Below, piece after piece: positions 1 through 8,864 of a stretch of 64,000 nt of DNA. Numbering within the stretch: the first letter of the stretch is position 1; the number at the start of each line of letters is the position of its first letter. The translations under genes were made by a program, and so were the position numbers. This DNA comes from Sphingobacterium sp. CZ-UAM (GTDB taxonomy: Bacteria; Bacteroidota; Bacteroidia; Sphingobacteriales; Sphingobacteriaceae). The notes beneath the pieces are model-generated. The model searched no databases. It saw only the letters and a list, made by a program, of their open reading frames with translations, and was not told the origin of the DNA. The stretch covers positions 1,054,001 through 1,118,000 of the forward strand of contig NZ_MTCM01000001.1 of the NCBI RefSeq assembly GCF_002000245.1. Direction: 5' to 3'.

Positions 1-762
1 CTAGGGTGTAATTATGTACGTCTAGTGCATTATCCACATCATGAAAAAATGATAAAAATGGCTGAGCAAATGGGATTGATGGTCTGGGAAGAATTGCCCA
101 TTTATCAGGGTATTGATTTTGCAGATCCCGGAATGATGAAAAAAATGAATTTAATGCTTCGGGAGATGATTGCTCGTGATAAAAATCGGGCGGCAACCAT
201 TATCTGGAGCCTTTCGAACGAAACTTACTCCTCCCCGGCCAGAGACAGTTCGCTCACGGCACTTTATCGCCTCACAAAGGCCTTGGATAATACCCGTCTT
301 GTGACATCAGCGTTTAATAACATGCGTTATGAAGGCAACAAGGCCTATATCGAAGATAAAATGAATCGCTTGATGGATGTTATGGCGATCAACCAATACG
401 TTGGATGGTACAAAGCATGGCCCGAGAATGATAGTGAAGTCGAATGGATATCCCACTTCAATAAACCGCTTATTTTTTCGGAATTTGGTGGCGAGGCGGT
501 TTTTGGGAACAATATAGACCCAAAAAGGGCAAGCAGTTGGAGTGAAGATTATCTTGTGGGTATTTATAAACGTCAATTTAGGATGTTCAAAAACATTTCC
601 TTCTTACGTGGATTGACACCATGGCTCCTGGTCGACTTTCGTTCTCCTGGAAGGGCCCATCCTGTCTATCAAAAGGGCTGGAACAGAAAAGGATTATTAT
701 CTGAAAGAGGCGAAAAAAAGAAGGCCTGGTATATTGTCGCTGACAATTTTAAATACTATTAA
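1..762 (+). CDS. Glycoside hydrolase family 2 enzyme, C-terminal part (5' end outside window)
   Basis: The reading frame is open from the first base, so this is the 3' part of a longer gene; the first in-window start-like codon (GTG at 25) lies inside a conserved GH2 stretch (NYVRLVHYPHHE) and is not the real start. The fragment is the second half of the GH2 TIM barrel. WSLSNE carries the acid/base Glu (codon at 220-222) and FSEFGGEA carries the nucleophile Glu, so the active site is intact. GH2 enzymes with this layout are beta-galactosidases, beta-glucuronidases or beta-mannosidases; the substrate cannot be fixed from a fragment. It ends soon after the barrel, with no extra C-terminal domain. 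It converges on the alpha-glucuronidase operon across a strong hairpin. Confidence 0.85.
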   Translation, partial: LGCNYVRLVHYPHHEKMIKMAEQMGLMVWEELPIYQGIDFADPGMMKKMNLMLREMIARDKNRAATIIWSLSNETYSSPARDSSLTALYRLTKALDNTRLVTSAFNNMRYEGNKAYIEDKMNRLMDVMAINQYVGWYKAWPENDSEVEWISHFNKPLIFSEFGGEAVFGNNIDPKRASSWSEDYLVGIYKRQFRMFKNISFLRGLTPWLLVDFRSPGRAHPVYQKGWNRKGLLSERGEKKKAWYIVADNFKYY

Positions 763-775
763 CAATGCTATAAAT

Positions 776-833
776 TGACTCTTTCCAACATCTTCCCGAT
801 TTTCATTCATCGGGAAGATGTTGGAAAGAGTCA
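776..833. terminator. Bidirectional terminator-like hairpin, 25-bp perfect stem
   Basis: Bases 776-800 are the exact reverse complement of 809-833, around an 8-nt loop. It lies between two convergent genes (GH2 and GH67), where a shared terminator is expected. No clear T-tract follows on either strand, and the stem is unusually long for an intrinsic terminator. Confidence 0.7.
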
Positions 834-855
834 TTGATCGAGGGTCAGATCGCCC

Positions 856-2901
856 CTAATTATGATGGCGCAAGGGTAATTTGATCTTTTTTAGTTCTTC
901 TAAATCATGAATAGGACGCTCTAATTCGTAAGGAATAGGCTGCCCCGAAAACAGTTGAAAATATTGCAGGCAGGCGTCTTTCCACCAGACGGCATCGCGT
1001 GCCTGTATTCTAAGCTTGGATTGTACCGATTTAAAACGAACAGGATCTATATGCTGCTCCATTCGATCCCAAACTTTTTGAAATTCACGTACTTTCTGAA
1101 CCCCTTGATCATAATGGTAACATAACGCTGTCCAAAGTGTTTTACCACTTTTCATCCGATAGTCCCAGGGCACGTGATGAAACCATAACAACAGATTTTC
1201 CGGACAGTTTGCGCGAACGCCATATTGCTTATCCAAGGGTGGATTATATTGCGCAACAGCATTGCTCCCATATATACTACGGTCAAAACCTATTCCCAGG
1301 CTATCTGCGTTATGATAATACCAAGGCATCCAATCCGGACGACCACTGGGTATGTCCCCCCAGGGTTCGGGTCCGTAATGATGGTCAAAGGCAAACAAAT
1401 GATGCAAGCCTAGCGGCATCATATAGTCAACGGCAGCCTCCCGTGAGTCCAGCATGATTTGTTTAACGGGATTGACAAAAGCCTCCTCTCGGCTAAAAGT
1501 GAGGCCTATCCACTCCGCTGCGATTTGCGCTGAAGAAAGTGTATTATTCCAGGCCAGTCGCCCGAAAGCATACCAATTGGCTTGCGCAAAATGATGACCT
1601 GTCCAATTGCTATCTTGACCTATATTGGCAACAGCCGCGATTGCAGTTTTCCGATGTAGATTTCCACTGCTAGCTGTCATCTTGGCTATGGTAGATCCAT
1701 CTCCATGAGCAAAAGTATCGCTATCCAATACTTCCTTAAATAAGGGTGCCAAGTACACTAAATGGTTGGAGAAGCCTAAATACTCCTGTGTCAACTGAAA
1801 TTCGAGCATCTTTGCTGTATGCGGCATAGCTCCGAACAATGGATTGAACGGTTCGCGGGGTTGGAAATCTATTGGTCCATTTTTTATCTGGACAATAACA
1901 TTATCCCTAAATTTCCCGTCAAGTGGCACAAACTCCTGATAGGCTTGTTTAGCTCGGTCATCTTTGGTGGGATGATAAACAAATGCCCGCCAAAACACCA
2001 TTCCTCCATAGGGCTTTAGTGCATCGGCAAGCATATTTGCACCATCCGCATGTGTCCGCCCGTAATCCTGTGGCCCGGGCTGACCTTCTGAATTCGCTTT
2101 GACTAAAAAACCACCAAAATCGGGTATCAAGGTATAAATTTCCTTAGCCTTGGCTTTCCACCAGCGTTGGACGTCTCTATGGAGGGGATCTGAATCTGAT
2201 AAACCACCCAAAATTTTGGGAGAAGAAAAATTCACCGATAGATATACTTTGATCCCATATTTGCGAAAAACATCTGCTAGCGCTTTCACTTTGACAAGAT
2301 ACCCCGCATCCAATACCTGTGCAGAAGCATTTACATTGTTCAATACGGCAGCATTTATACCGATTGAAGCATTGGCCCGCGCATATTGCTCGTACCTAGG
2401 TGATAGCTTTTTCGGCAGTTCCGCCCAGTTCCATAGCGAATGGCCGGCATAACCGCGTTCTATGGTACCATCCAAATTGTCCCAGTGATTCAGTACGCGA
2501 ATATCATAGGAAGGTATTTCTATGATCTTGGAAGAGGATAACTGCCCGCCTGTTTCTTGTAGGCGCAACAAATGATATGCAGCGTATAATAAGCCGATTG
2601 GACGACTGGCGACAACCTGGATTTTTTTCTCGTTCTGATTGATTTGATAGCCATCTTTTAACTGCTTTTGCTTCACATCGATTTGCAGGGTGATCGCAGC
2701 TCCTTTCCAATAGTCCAACAGCTCTTGCTTTGCCAAAGCTACAGTTGGATCCGCTGACTTTATACCTAGGACATCTACGCCATGTACCGCTTTCCCGAGT
2801 TTGGAAAATCGTAACCACAACTGACTCCCATCTTCCGGTCTGGCGAGAAAAGGAATACACAACAAAGCCATCAATAATAGCAACTGCACACGCATAATCA
2901 A
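856..2901 (-). CDS. aguA: GH67 xylan alpha-1,2-glucuronidase
   Basis: Removes (4-O-methyl-)glucuronic acid from the non-reducing end of xylo-oligosaccharides produced by xylanases. The 681-aa protein has a signal peptide (hydrophobic MRVQLLLLMALLCIPFLA), so it acts in the periplasm. Family layout is complete: an N-terminal alpha/beta domain to about residue 130, a TIM barrel to about 460, and a helical C-terminal domain. The KANSEGQPGP segment near residue 270 holds the conserved Glu of the GH67 active site, and FAHGDGST lies downstream in the barrel as expected. It is last in a four-gene minus-strand operon after the symporter, GH10 and GH43, with a 30-bp gap to GH43. Two Met codons (2901 and 2895) are equally possible starts. 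Confidence 0.95.
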   Translation of the reverse strand: MIMRVQLLLLMALLCIPFLARPEDGSQLWLRFSKLGKAVHGVDVLGIKSADPTVALAKQELLDYWKGAAITLQIDVKQKQLKDGYQINQNEKKIQVVASRPIGLLYAAYHLLRLQETGGQLSSSKIIEIPSYDIRVLNHWDNLDGTIERGYAGHSLWNWAELPKKLSPRYEQYARANASIGINAAVLNNVNASAQVLDAGYLVKVKALADVFRKYGIKVYLSVNFSSPKILGGLSDSDPLHRDVQRWWKAKAKEIYTLIPDFGGFLVKANSEGQPGPQDYGRTHADGANMLADALKPYGGMVFWRAFVYHPTKDDRAKQAYQEFVPLDGKFRDNVIVQIKNGPIDFQPREPFNPLFGAMPHTAKMLEFQLTQEYLGFSNHLVYLAPLFKEVLDSDTFAHGDGSTIAKMTASSGNLHRKTAIAAVANIGQDSNWTGHHFAQANWYAFGRLAWNNTLSSAQIAAEWIGLTFSREEAFVNPVKQIMLDSREAAVDYMMPLGLHHLFAFDHHYGPEPWGDIPSGRPDWMPWYYHNADSLGIGFDRSIYGSNAVAQYNPPLDKQYGVRANCPENLLLWFHHVPWDYRMKSGKTLWTALCYHYDQGVQKVREFQKVWDRMEQHIDPVRFKSVQSKLRIQARDAVWWKDACLQYFQLFSGQPIPYELERPIHDLEELKKIKLPLRHHN

Positions 2902-2931
2902 AAAATGTTAGAGAATGTATAAAATCGTTCG

Positions 2932-3903
2932 TTAAGACGACATGCCATCTATGGTTTTAATAAATCCGTTTTCATCATATTCAAGCTCGATCACTTTCAT
3001 GCTCCTTAACCAGGTTTTTCCGCCCGATGGAACAGAATCATGATAAAAAAGATACCATTTGCCCCGGAATTCCAAAATACTATGATGCGTGGTCCAGCCG
3101 ACAACCGGTGATAAGATGACTCCTTGGTAAGTGAATGGACCATAAGGGTTGTCCCCTATGGCATAGCAGATAAGGTGACTGTCGCCTGTTGAATAAGAAA
3201 AATAATATTTGTCTTTGTATTTATGCATCCAGGATGCCTCAAAAAATCGTTTTTCGGAATCCCCTTGTTTTAAGGATTGTCCATTTTTATCCAGAATGAC
3301 AAGATCACGCGGCGGTTCTGAAAACTCCAGCATATCTGCCGCTAATTTCACAACTTTGGGACTCAATGCGGCGTCATTATCCTGCGGCAATTCGTTCGGC
3401 ACAACAATTTTATTGTTTCGATAAAATTGCAGCTGTCCACCCCAGATACCGCCAAAATACAGGTAATAGGATCCATCCTGATCCTTAAAGGCACATGGAT
3501 CTATGCTGTAGCTTCCTTTTATTGGATTGGACTGTGGTATAAATGGCCCATAAGGTCTATCCGCTACAGCTACTCCGAGCCGAAAGATATCGTTTTTATC
3601 CTTCATGGAAAAATACATATAGTATTTGCCATCTTTCTCGGTCACATCCGAATCCCAAAGCTGTCGACCGGACCAAGGAATATCTTTTACCGTCAATACT
3701 TTCCCATGGTCAACCACTTCAGCTTGTACATCTTCCAAGGAAAATACATGATAGTCTTGCATATCGAAATGATCGCCATTATCATTTTCGGCTATCCCAC
3801 TCTCCCGATCATGAGAGGGATAAATGTATATCTTATTTTCAAAGACATGTGCGGATGGATCCGCCATGTAGTCAGCTGGATATAAATATCTACTCTTTTT
3901 CAT
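2932..3903 (-). CDS. GH43 beta-xylosidase/arabinofuranosidase without signal peptide (probably cytoplasmic)
   Basis: A 323-aa single-domain five-bladed propeller of GH43; the N-terminal SRYLYPADYMADPSAH is typical of a subfamily I recall as GH43_1. The three catalytic acids are visible: Asp in MADPSAH (base), Asp in SIDPCAF (pKa modulator) and Glu in FFEASW (acid). There is no signal peptide or lipobox: the protein starts directly with MKKSRYLYPADYM. I infer that it acts in the cytoplasm on short xylo-oligosaccharides brought in by the symporter encoded two genes upstream. It lies 11 bp after the GH10 gene. Beta-xylosidase is the likeliest activity; alpha-L-arabinofuranosidase is the alternative. 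Confidence 0.9.
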   Translation of the reverse strand: MKKSRYLYPADYMADPSAHVFENKIYIYPSHDRESGIAENDNGDHFDMQDYHVFSLEDVQAEVVDHGKVLTVKDIPWSGRQLWDSDVTEKDGKYYMYFSMKDKNDIFRLGVAVADRPYGPFIPQSNPIKGSYSIDPCAFKDQDGSYYLYFGGIWGGQLQFYRNNKIVVPNELPQDNDAALSPKVVKLAADMLEFSEPPRDLVILDKNGQSLKQGDSEKRFFEASWMHKYKDKYYFSYSTGDSHLICYAIGDNPYGPFTYQGVILSPVVGWTTHHSILEFRGKWYLFYHDSVPSGGKTWLRSMKVIELEYDENGFIKTIDGMSS

Positions 3904-3914
3904 TTTTTTTACGA

Positions 3915-5063
3915 TTACTTTTTTTTTTGAGTCAATGCAATAATATCTTTTACAAACGGTTTGGCTTGATAACGACGGTCAAACAAGAGCGGATAATCCG
4001 TACGTCCAGGAATAGGCCAGCCATTTTTCCATGAATCGCCGTCACCAACACCCCAGAGGGTCACTCGGGATATCTTATCCTGATGTTTCAGATATAGTCT
4101 AAAAAAGTCAACATATCGTTTTCCAAGTTCCGCCATCTTGTCTGCCGGCAAACCTTTTTCATAGGGGTTCGCCTCCTTACGGTAAGCATGGCGTTCGCCA
4201 ACTTCAGCCCCCATATTGGGCCGCACATGTGGAAGTACGGAAATGTCCATCTCTGTCACCATCACTTTCACGCCTAGACCTGCAAACCCAAGAATGGTCT
4301 TCTCGACTTCTGCCAACGATGGATTGTCCAGCGCATTATGTTCCTGCATACCGATTCCACTGATCTGTCCGCCAGCGGCTTTCACCTGTTGCACCATGGC
4401 CATAATCCCTTTTCGCTTTTCGGGAATGGCTGTTGAATAGTCATTATAATACAATTCGGCATTGGGATCGGCTTCATGGGCAAACTGAAAGGCCAATTTG
4501 ATAAACTCGGGACCAATAATTTCGTAAAATTTACTTTTACGCCATTCCCCATTATCCAATATAGCTTCGTTGACAACGTCCCAACCGGACACCTTCCCTT
4601 TATATCGAGACACGACAGTATGTATATGCTTGCGCATGCGCTCAATCAATATATCCCTGGATACATCTTTTCCATTTTTATCAACAAAAAACCAAGCCGG
4701 AGTCTGCGAATGCCAGATTAATGTATGACCGATGATCTGCATCTTATTCTGTTGGCCAAAAGCTATAAAGCGATCTGCGTCTTTAAAGAAAAATTCTCCC
4801 TCGCGAGGTTGCAAAAACATACTTTTCATGCAGTTCTCAGCCACAATGGAGTTGAATTGTTGTTTGATGACTGCAACGGCCCTAGCATCCCTTTCCCAAA
4901 TCTGATCGAGGTTGAGGGCCGTCCCGATAAAAAACTTATCTTCAAAAGCTTTCTTTAAGGGCAATGAATCGGGCTCCTGATTCATACTGGGCACAGCTGC
5001 AGAGAAAACACTTACGCTCAATAAGGTTGTTGCAGCTAATACAATAGTCTTTAGTATATTCAT
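3915..5063 (-). CDS. GH10 endo-1,4-beta-xylanase, periplasmic
   Basis: Cleaves internal beta-1,4 bonds of xylan. The 382-aa protein is a single GH10 TIM barrel with a signal peptide (MNILKTIVLAATTLLSVSVFSA) and no lipobox, so a soluble periplasmic enzyme is likely, unlike the lipoprotein GH10 encoded at 32741-34426. GWDVVNEAILD near residue 166 holds the acid/base Glu and VTEMDIS near residue 271 the nucleophile Glu; GHTLIWHSQTPAWF is the conserved substrate-binding stretch. No CBM is attached. The gene follows the symporter by 13 bp and precedes GH43 by 11 bp, so the four genes are probably one transcript. In comparable loci this enzyme trims imported xylo-oligosaccharides. Confidence 0.96.
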   Translation of the reverse strand: MNILKTIVLAATTLLSVSVFSAAVPSMNQEPDSLPLKKAFEDKFFIGTALNLDQIWERDARAVAVIKQQFNSIVAENCMKSMFLQPREGEFFFKDADRFIAFGQQNKMQIIGHTLIWHSQTPAWFFVDKNGKDVSRDILIERMRKHIHTVVSRYKGKVSGWDVVNEAILDNGEWRKSKFYEIIGPEFIKLAFQFAHEADPNAELYYNDYSTAIPEKRKGIMAMVQQVKAAGGQISGIGMQEHNALDNPSLAEVEKTILGFAGLGVKVMVTEMDISVLPHVRPNMGAEVGERHAYRKEANPYEKGLPADKMAELGKRYVDFFRLYLKHQDKISRVTLWGVGDGDSWKNGWPIPGRTDYPLLFDRRYQAKPFVKDIIALTQKKK

Positions 5064-5076
5064 GGTCTAGTTGAGT

Positions 5077-6489
5077 TTAATTATTATGTCGGGATTCAAT
5101 ATCCTGGTTGATTTTGTCTATCGTCCTGTCATCCAATTCGTATTTGGAAATGATATACATGGCAAGTAACAGAAGCAGCGCTGGAATGACAGCCACCAAC
5201 CATAGGATCCCTATTTGGGCTGTGGCGGACTGTGCTGTTGCATTATCTTTGTCAAATGCAACATAGGCGAGCACAAGTCCCGGAATGATACCCCCCAAGG
5301 CCATACCGGCCTTGTAAAAAATACCTGTGAGCGCATTGACAATTCCAGATATCCTTTTACCGGTTTTGTATTCCCCATAGGAAATGACCTCTGGTACCAG
5401 TGCCCACATATATCCTGTAGCGACGATAACCCCTGTAGATTTGATAAATTGCGCGATCAGCACCAAGCCGATATTCCCCTTAAGGGTTTCACTTGATGAA
5501 ATAATATATAACATCAGCATGCCCAGAATCGCAATCCCCAGGAACACATAGAACATTTGCTTCTTTCCGATTGCACGTTTGATTGCCGGCACAAGGGGCA
5601 TAAAAATAAATGCGGGTAAAGATCCCAAAGCCATAAAGTAAGGAAGCATATCCGGTGCATTGACATTATAGATCATATAATAAGAACCTGCCGAATTTCC
5701 GACGGCCATCATGGCAAAAGCAGTAATGAAGAAATAAGCCAAAATACGCAAGGGCCGGTTATGCTTAAATTCTTGCCATAGATCAGACACCCGAACGTTT
5801 TCGGTATCTTTCTCATCCATAATGACCCGCTCTTTTGTTTGTGAAAAACAAAAAAATAGCAGTACCAAACCAACCAAAGCATAGATAAGCATTGTCGTAA
5901 ACCAGGCTTCTGCAGAGTCCTTCGAGTTGATCTTTCCATCCGGAGAAAAATATTTCACGACAATAGGTACACCATAGCCAACCGCGAGCCCGCCAATATT
6001 GGCCATAAACATGCGGATGGACGTCAGTTTCGTCACCTCATCCGTATCTCTCGTTAAAGAGGCATTTAAAGCACCATAGGGAACATTAATCAATGTATAC
6101 AACATCGACAGCCCAACATAAGTGAGGTAAGCATAGGTCAGTGAGCCTGAAAACCCATTCCAGAAGCACAATATCGCAAAACCCGTAAGCGGAATTCCTC
6201 CCAGAACTAAGTAAGACCTATATTTACCCAAACGGGGATTGCTTTTGTCGACAAACGCGCCTACGATAGGATCCCAAACAACGTCAACAATACGTACGAC
6301 GAGAAACATAATACCCGCTGATGCCGCAGATATTCCATAGACATTGGTATAAAAAAGCAATAGGTACATCGAAACGGTCTGGTAAATAAGATTCTGTGCC
6401 AGATCTCCTGCACCGAAGCCTACCCTTTGTTTCATTGAAAGCTTATAAAAGCCCTTGGCAGGCTTTACAGCTGTTGTCATTTGGTCCAT
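5077..6489 (-). CDS. GPH-family (MFS) glycoside/pentoside:cation symporter
   Basis: Carries sugars or short xylosides across the inner membrane in symport with a cation. The 470-aa protein has the roughly 12 hydrophobic segments of the major facilitator superfamily, and the N-terminal QRVGFGAGDLAQNLIYQ is characteristic of the glycoside-pentoside-hexuronide:cation family (XynP/XylP/MelB-like). Further family marks are the WDPIVGAFVDKSNPRLGKYR loop between helices 2 and 3 and GEYKTGKRISGIVNA late in the protein. It is first in the operon with GH10, GH43 and GH67, which points to xylo-oligosaccharides or aldouronates as cargo. Transcription probably starts about 30 bp upstream, from a promoter sharing the four-copy operator. 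The start at 6489 is followed by another Met at 6480. Confidence 0.92.
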   Translation of the reverse strand: MDQMTTAVKPAKGFYKLSMKQRVGFGAGDLAQNLIYQTVSMYLLLFYTNVYGISAASAGIMFLVVRIVDVVWDPIVGAFVDKSNPRLGKYRSYLVLGGIPLTGFAILCFWNGFSGSLTYAYLTYVGLSMLYTLINVPYGALNASLTRDTDEVTKLTSIRMFMANIGGLAVGYGVPIVVKYFSPDGKINSKDSAEAWFTTMLIYALVGLVLLFFCFSQTKERVIMDEKDTENVRVSDLWQEFKHNRPLRILAYFFITAFAMMAVGNSAGSYYMIYNVNAPDMLPYFMALGSLPAFIFMPLVPAIKRAIGKKQMFYVFLGIAILGMLMLYIISSSETLKGNIGLVLIAQFIKSTGVIVATGYMWALVPEVISYGEYKTGKRISGIVNALTGIFYKAGMALGGIIPGLVLAYVAFDKDNATAQSATAQIGILWLVAVIPALLLLLAMYIISKYELDDRTIDKINQDIESRHNN

Positions 6490-6524
6490 ATATAATTGGT
6501 TAATCGAATATTGAATTACTGAGG

Positions 6525-6589
6525 TAAAACTACAAGTACCTTTTCGAGGGCGACTGATACAAATGTTTTATATGCTAATAAAAATGTTT
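6525..6589 (-). promoter_or_regulatory. Promoter and putative HTCS operator of the symporter-xylanase operon
   Basis: Read on the minus strand: AAACATTTTTA (6579-6589), 14 nt, ATTTG (6560-6564), 27 nt, then TAGTTTTA (6525-6532), a 7/8 match to the Bacteroidota -7 box. The upstream part holds two direct copies of AAACATTT exactly 21 bp apart, two helical turns, as expected for a tandem AraC-type site. The same arrangement occurs in front of three other operons here. Confidence 0.7.
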
Positions 6590-6662
6590 AAAAAAGACCC
6601 TTAAACACGGAATAATAGAAAACACTGCAACGAATTCACCCTCGAAGGATACTTGACTCTAT

Positions 6663-8762
6663 TTAATCGGCTACATATTTTATGAGGTAGCTTTTTGTCT
6701 GTCCCCGGTAAGTACAATCGACTTTGGCATGATCTGCGAGCGAGCCCGCTTGCCTTACTGTAATCTTCACCTCCGGATTAGCTGAAAATGCTTTTACAGC
6801 AGGAATCTTTTTGCCTTTTACCTGAATAGGAGCCGCAATTTCATAAGTATTGTATCCAATGATCCCATTCTCATCTGTAGATCTTACCGGAATGACAGGT
6901 AGGGCTAGTTTTTTACCATATACAGTAATATCGACTGTCGGTACTATTGGACGTACAATTTTTTGATCTTTCGAACTAAAGCCTAGTCCAATAAAATCAA
7001 AAAGTGCATTTTCATCTCCACCTTCTGCAACTAAATATAAGGCGTGTTTGCGGTCCAGCTGATCAACGACATCGGCTACATCGACCGTAAACTGTGTGAC
7101 CTCCGATTTGGAATTTGCTGGAATACTTATTTGGGCAATCCTTTTACCCTTCCAGACCTCATTATCCCAAGGACCATCTAACCATACATTGACCTTAAAT
7201 GCGGCTTTTGTTTTTGGTGTTATAAACAGGTTGAAGGCTGTTTGGTTGCCTTTTTTAGTTCCTTGAAAGGCTTTCAATCCAAATTTATCCTGATGGAGTC
7301 CTCCAAATCCGAAATATTTGAAACCGACAATATGTCCATTTTTCATATTGGTTATGGGCATATGATTATCCCAAACATCCCAGGAATCCTGTTGTAAACT
7401 GATATCAGAAAGATAACAGGCGTAGCCAGCAGAATAGTACTGGTAAGGAGCTAAGCCGTAAAAATGGAATCCTTCGGAAGTGACTTCTGCACCTTTATAC
7501 TCCTTTCCCTGTTTATCTTTGACTGTCAGGTTTTCCTGATAGGGATCAAAGGCACGGATGGAAACCATCCCACCCTCCTTCACAGATTTTTCGTCCCATT
7601 CCACCTTGATCGGTTCGACCACAGCCTGTCTTGCAAAGCCAAATCCTCGTGGTGGTCTGTGATAAAATACATACCATTGTCCATTGATCAGCTCAATACT
7701 GCCATGTGTATTATGCCCGGCATTGCTGGTTTCAATACCCGAACCATCTTTGTTCAATACCGGAGCCCTGGAGTCTACCAATACGCCGCCACCCTTCCAT
7801 GGCCCTAAGGGTGAATCTGCTACCGCATAGCGTAGGGTTGAATTGGAGCTAGCTACACCATATTCGGGTCCCGAATAACCACTATATACCGTAACGTATT
7901 TGTTGCCGACTTTTCGGATGGAGGAAGCCTCAAAAAAATTAAAAGTTCCCAGATCCTCACCTTTAAAAATATTCGGATATGTGGTTCCTTTTGGGTCGCG
8001 CAGCTCACCATATCGTGCGCTCGCCGGCAGAAGATAATTGATAATTTCAGTTCCGGGTCTTAGGGAATACATGGTTTTTTGATCCAATTGTGCCGCCATT
8101 GAACGTTGAAATCCCCAGAACCCATATGCCCGGAATCCGATTTCGAAATCGGGGTCTTTCGGATCAGTGACGTATTCAATATAGACAGCCGGATCAAAGC
8201 CCAGGATGCTTCCCGGCAAAGTACGTTTGCCATCTTCCGTCAGATTTATTGGTTTAAAGGGGCCGTTTGGCCGGTCTCCTTTGACAACCATGGCTTCCCT
8301 GTGCTCCCCTCTGCTGTGCGGAAACAAATAATATTCTTTCTTTCCATCTTTCCTTCTGACCTCCACAAGGTCAGGGGCATACATAACATCCCATTTGGCG
8401 TCCATTGGATAGGTAAAAATAGCGCCTTCATCCCGCCAGCTTGTTAAATTATCAATGGGTGCAGACCACATACGAATATCCGGGCCACAATAACTAGTAA
8501 AGCGTAAATCATGGGAGCCGATAATATAAGCACGATATTTTCCAGGGTGATCTGGATCTTCAAAAACACGGGGTTCACCATCAGGAAGATGCTCCCAAAG
8601 CGGGAGATAGGGATTTCCGATCGATTGGTGCACGTATCCTTTACTGTAATCCATTACCTTATTTTGTTGCTGTCCCATCAAGATCTTTGTCGATAGAATC
8701 CCTGTGACGGATAATAATAATACCATTGTCCGTTTTTTTAGGACAATATTCAGTTGCTTCAT
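6663..8762 (-). CDS. Large secreted GH43 enzyme with C-terminal beta-sandwich domains
   Basis: A 699-aa protein with a signal peptide (TMVLLLSVTGILSTKILMG). The GH43 propeller spans about residues 50-400: GEPRVFEDPDHPG carries the likely base Asp, GFDPAVYIEY the modulator Asp and FFEASSIRKVG the acid Glu; NTHGSIELINGQWYVFYHR is a typical blade-closing stretch. After it comes a jelly-roll like CBM6 (about 430-600, including DGPWDNEVWKGKRIAQISIP) and a short Ig-like tail. It is last in the transaldolase-led operon, 102 bp after the acetylesterase; that gap is AT-rich but I see no convincing promoter in it. Arabinofuranosidase or xylosidase activity on xylan side chains is likely; I cannot assign the subfamily with confidence. 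Confidence 0.87.
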   Translation of the reverse strand: MKQLNIVLKKRTMVLLLSVTGILSTKILMGQQQNKVMDYSKGYVHQSIGNPYLPLWEHLPDGEPRVFEDPDHPGKYRAYIIGSHDLRFTSYCGPDIRMWSAPIDNLTSWRDEGAIFTYPMDAKWDVMYAPDLVEVRRKDGKKEYYLFPHSRGEHREAMVVKGDRPNGPFKPINLTEDGKRTLPGSILGFDPAVYIEYVTDPKDPDFEIGFRAYGFWGFQRSMAAQLDQKTMYSLRPGTEIINYLLPASARYGELRDPKGTTYPNIFKGEDLGTFNFFEASSIRKVGNKYVTVYSGYSGPEYGVASSNSTLRYAVADSPLGPWKGGGVLVDSRAPVLNKDGSGIETSNAGHNTHGSIELINGQWYVFYHRPPRGFGFARQAVVEPIKVEWDEKSVKEGGMVSIRAFDPYQENLTVKDKQGKEYKGAEVTSEGFHFYGLAPYQYYSAGYACYLSDISLQQDSWDVWDNHMPITNMKNGHIVGFKYFGFGGLHQDKFGLKAFQGTKKGNQTAFNLFITPKTKAAFKVNVWLDGPWDNEVWKGKRIAQISIPANSKSEVTQFTVDVADVVDQLDRKHALYLVAEGGDENALFDFIGLGFSSKDQKIVRPIVPTVDITVYGKKLALPVIPVRSTDENGIIGYNTYEIAAPIQVKGKKIPAVKAFSANPEVKITVRQAGSLADHAKVDCTYRGQTKSYLIKYVAD

Positions 8763-8864
8763 AAAATTCTATAAATTAGTTATTTAAATTGCTTAATTAA
8801 ACTTTTTGTCACCTCATTTAATTTATTTCCCCACGTTTTATTTCGCTTCGTTCAGGTCGCATTT

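Noticed and set aside
307..576. Many frames of 60-200 codons on the strand opposite to large genes
   Set aside because: They lie wholly inside well-supported genes on the other strand or frame, lack family motifs, and have codon patterns that mirror the real gene.
8763..8864. An extra HTCS-type promoter between the acetylesterase and the last GH43 gene
   Set aside because: The gap is AT-rich but has neither the ACATTYTTA element nor a TAnnTTTG box at the right spacing.
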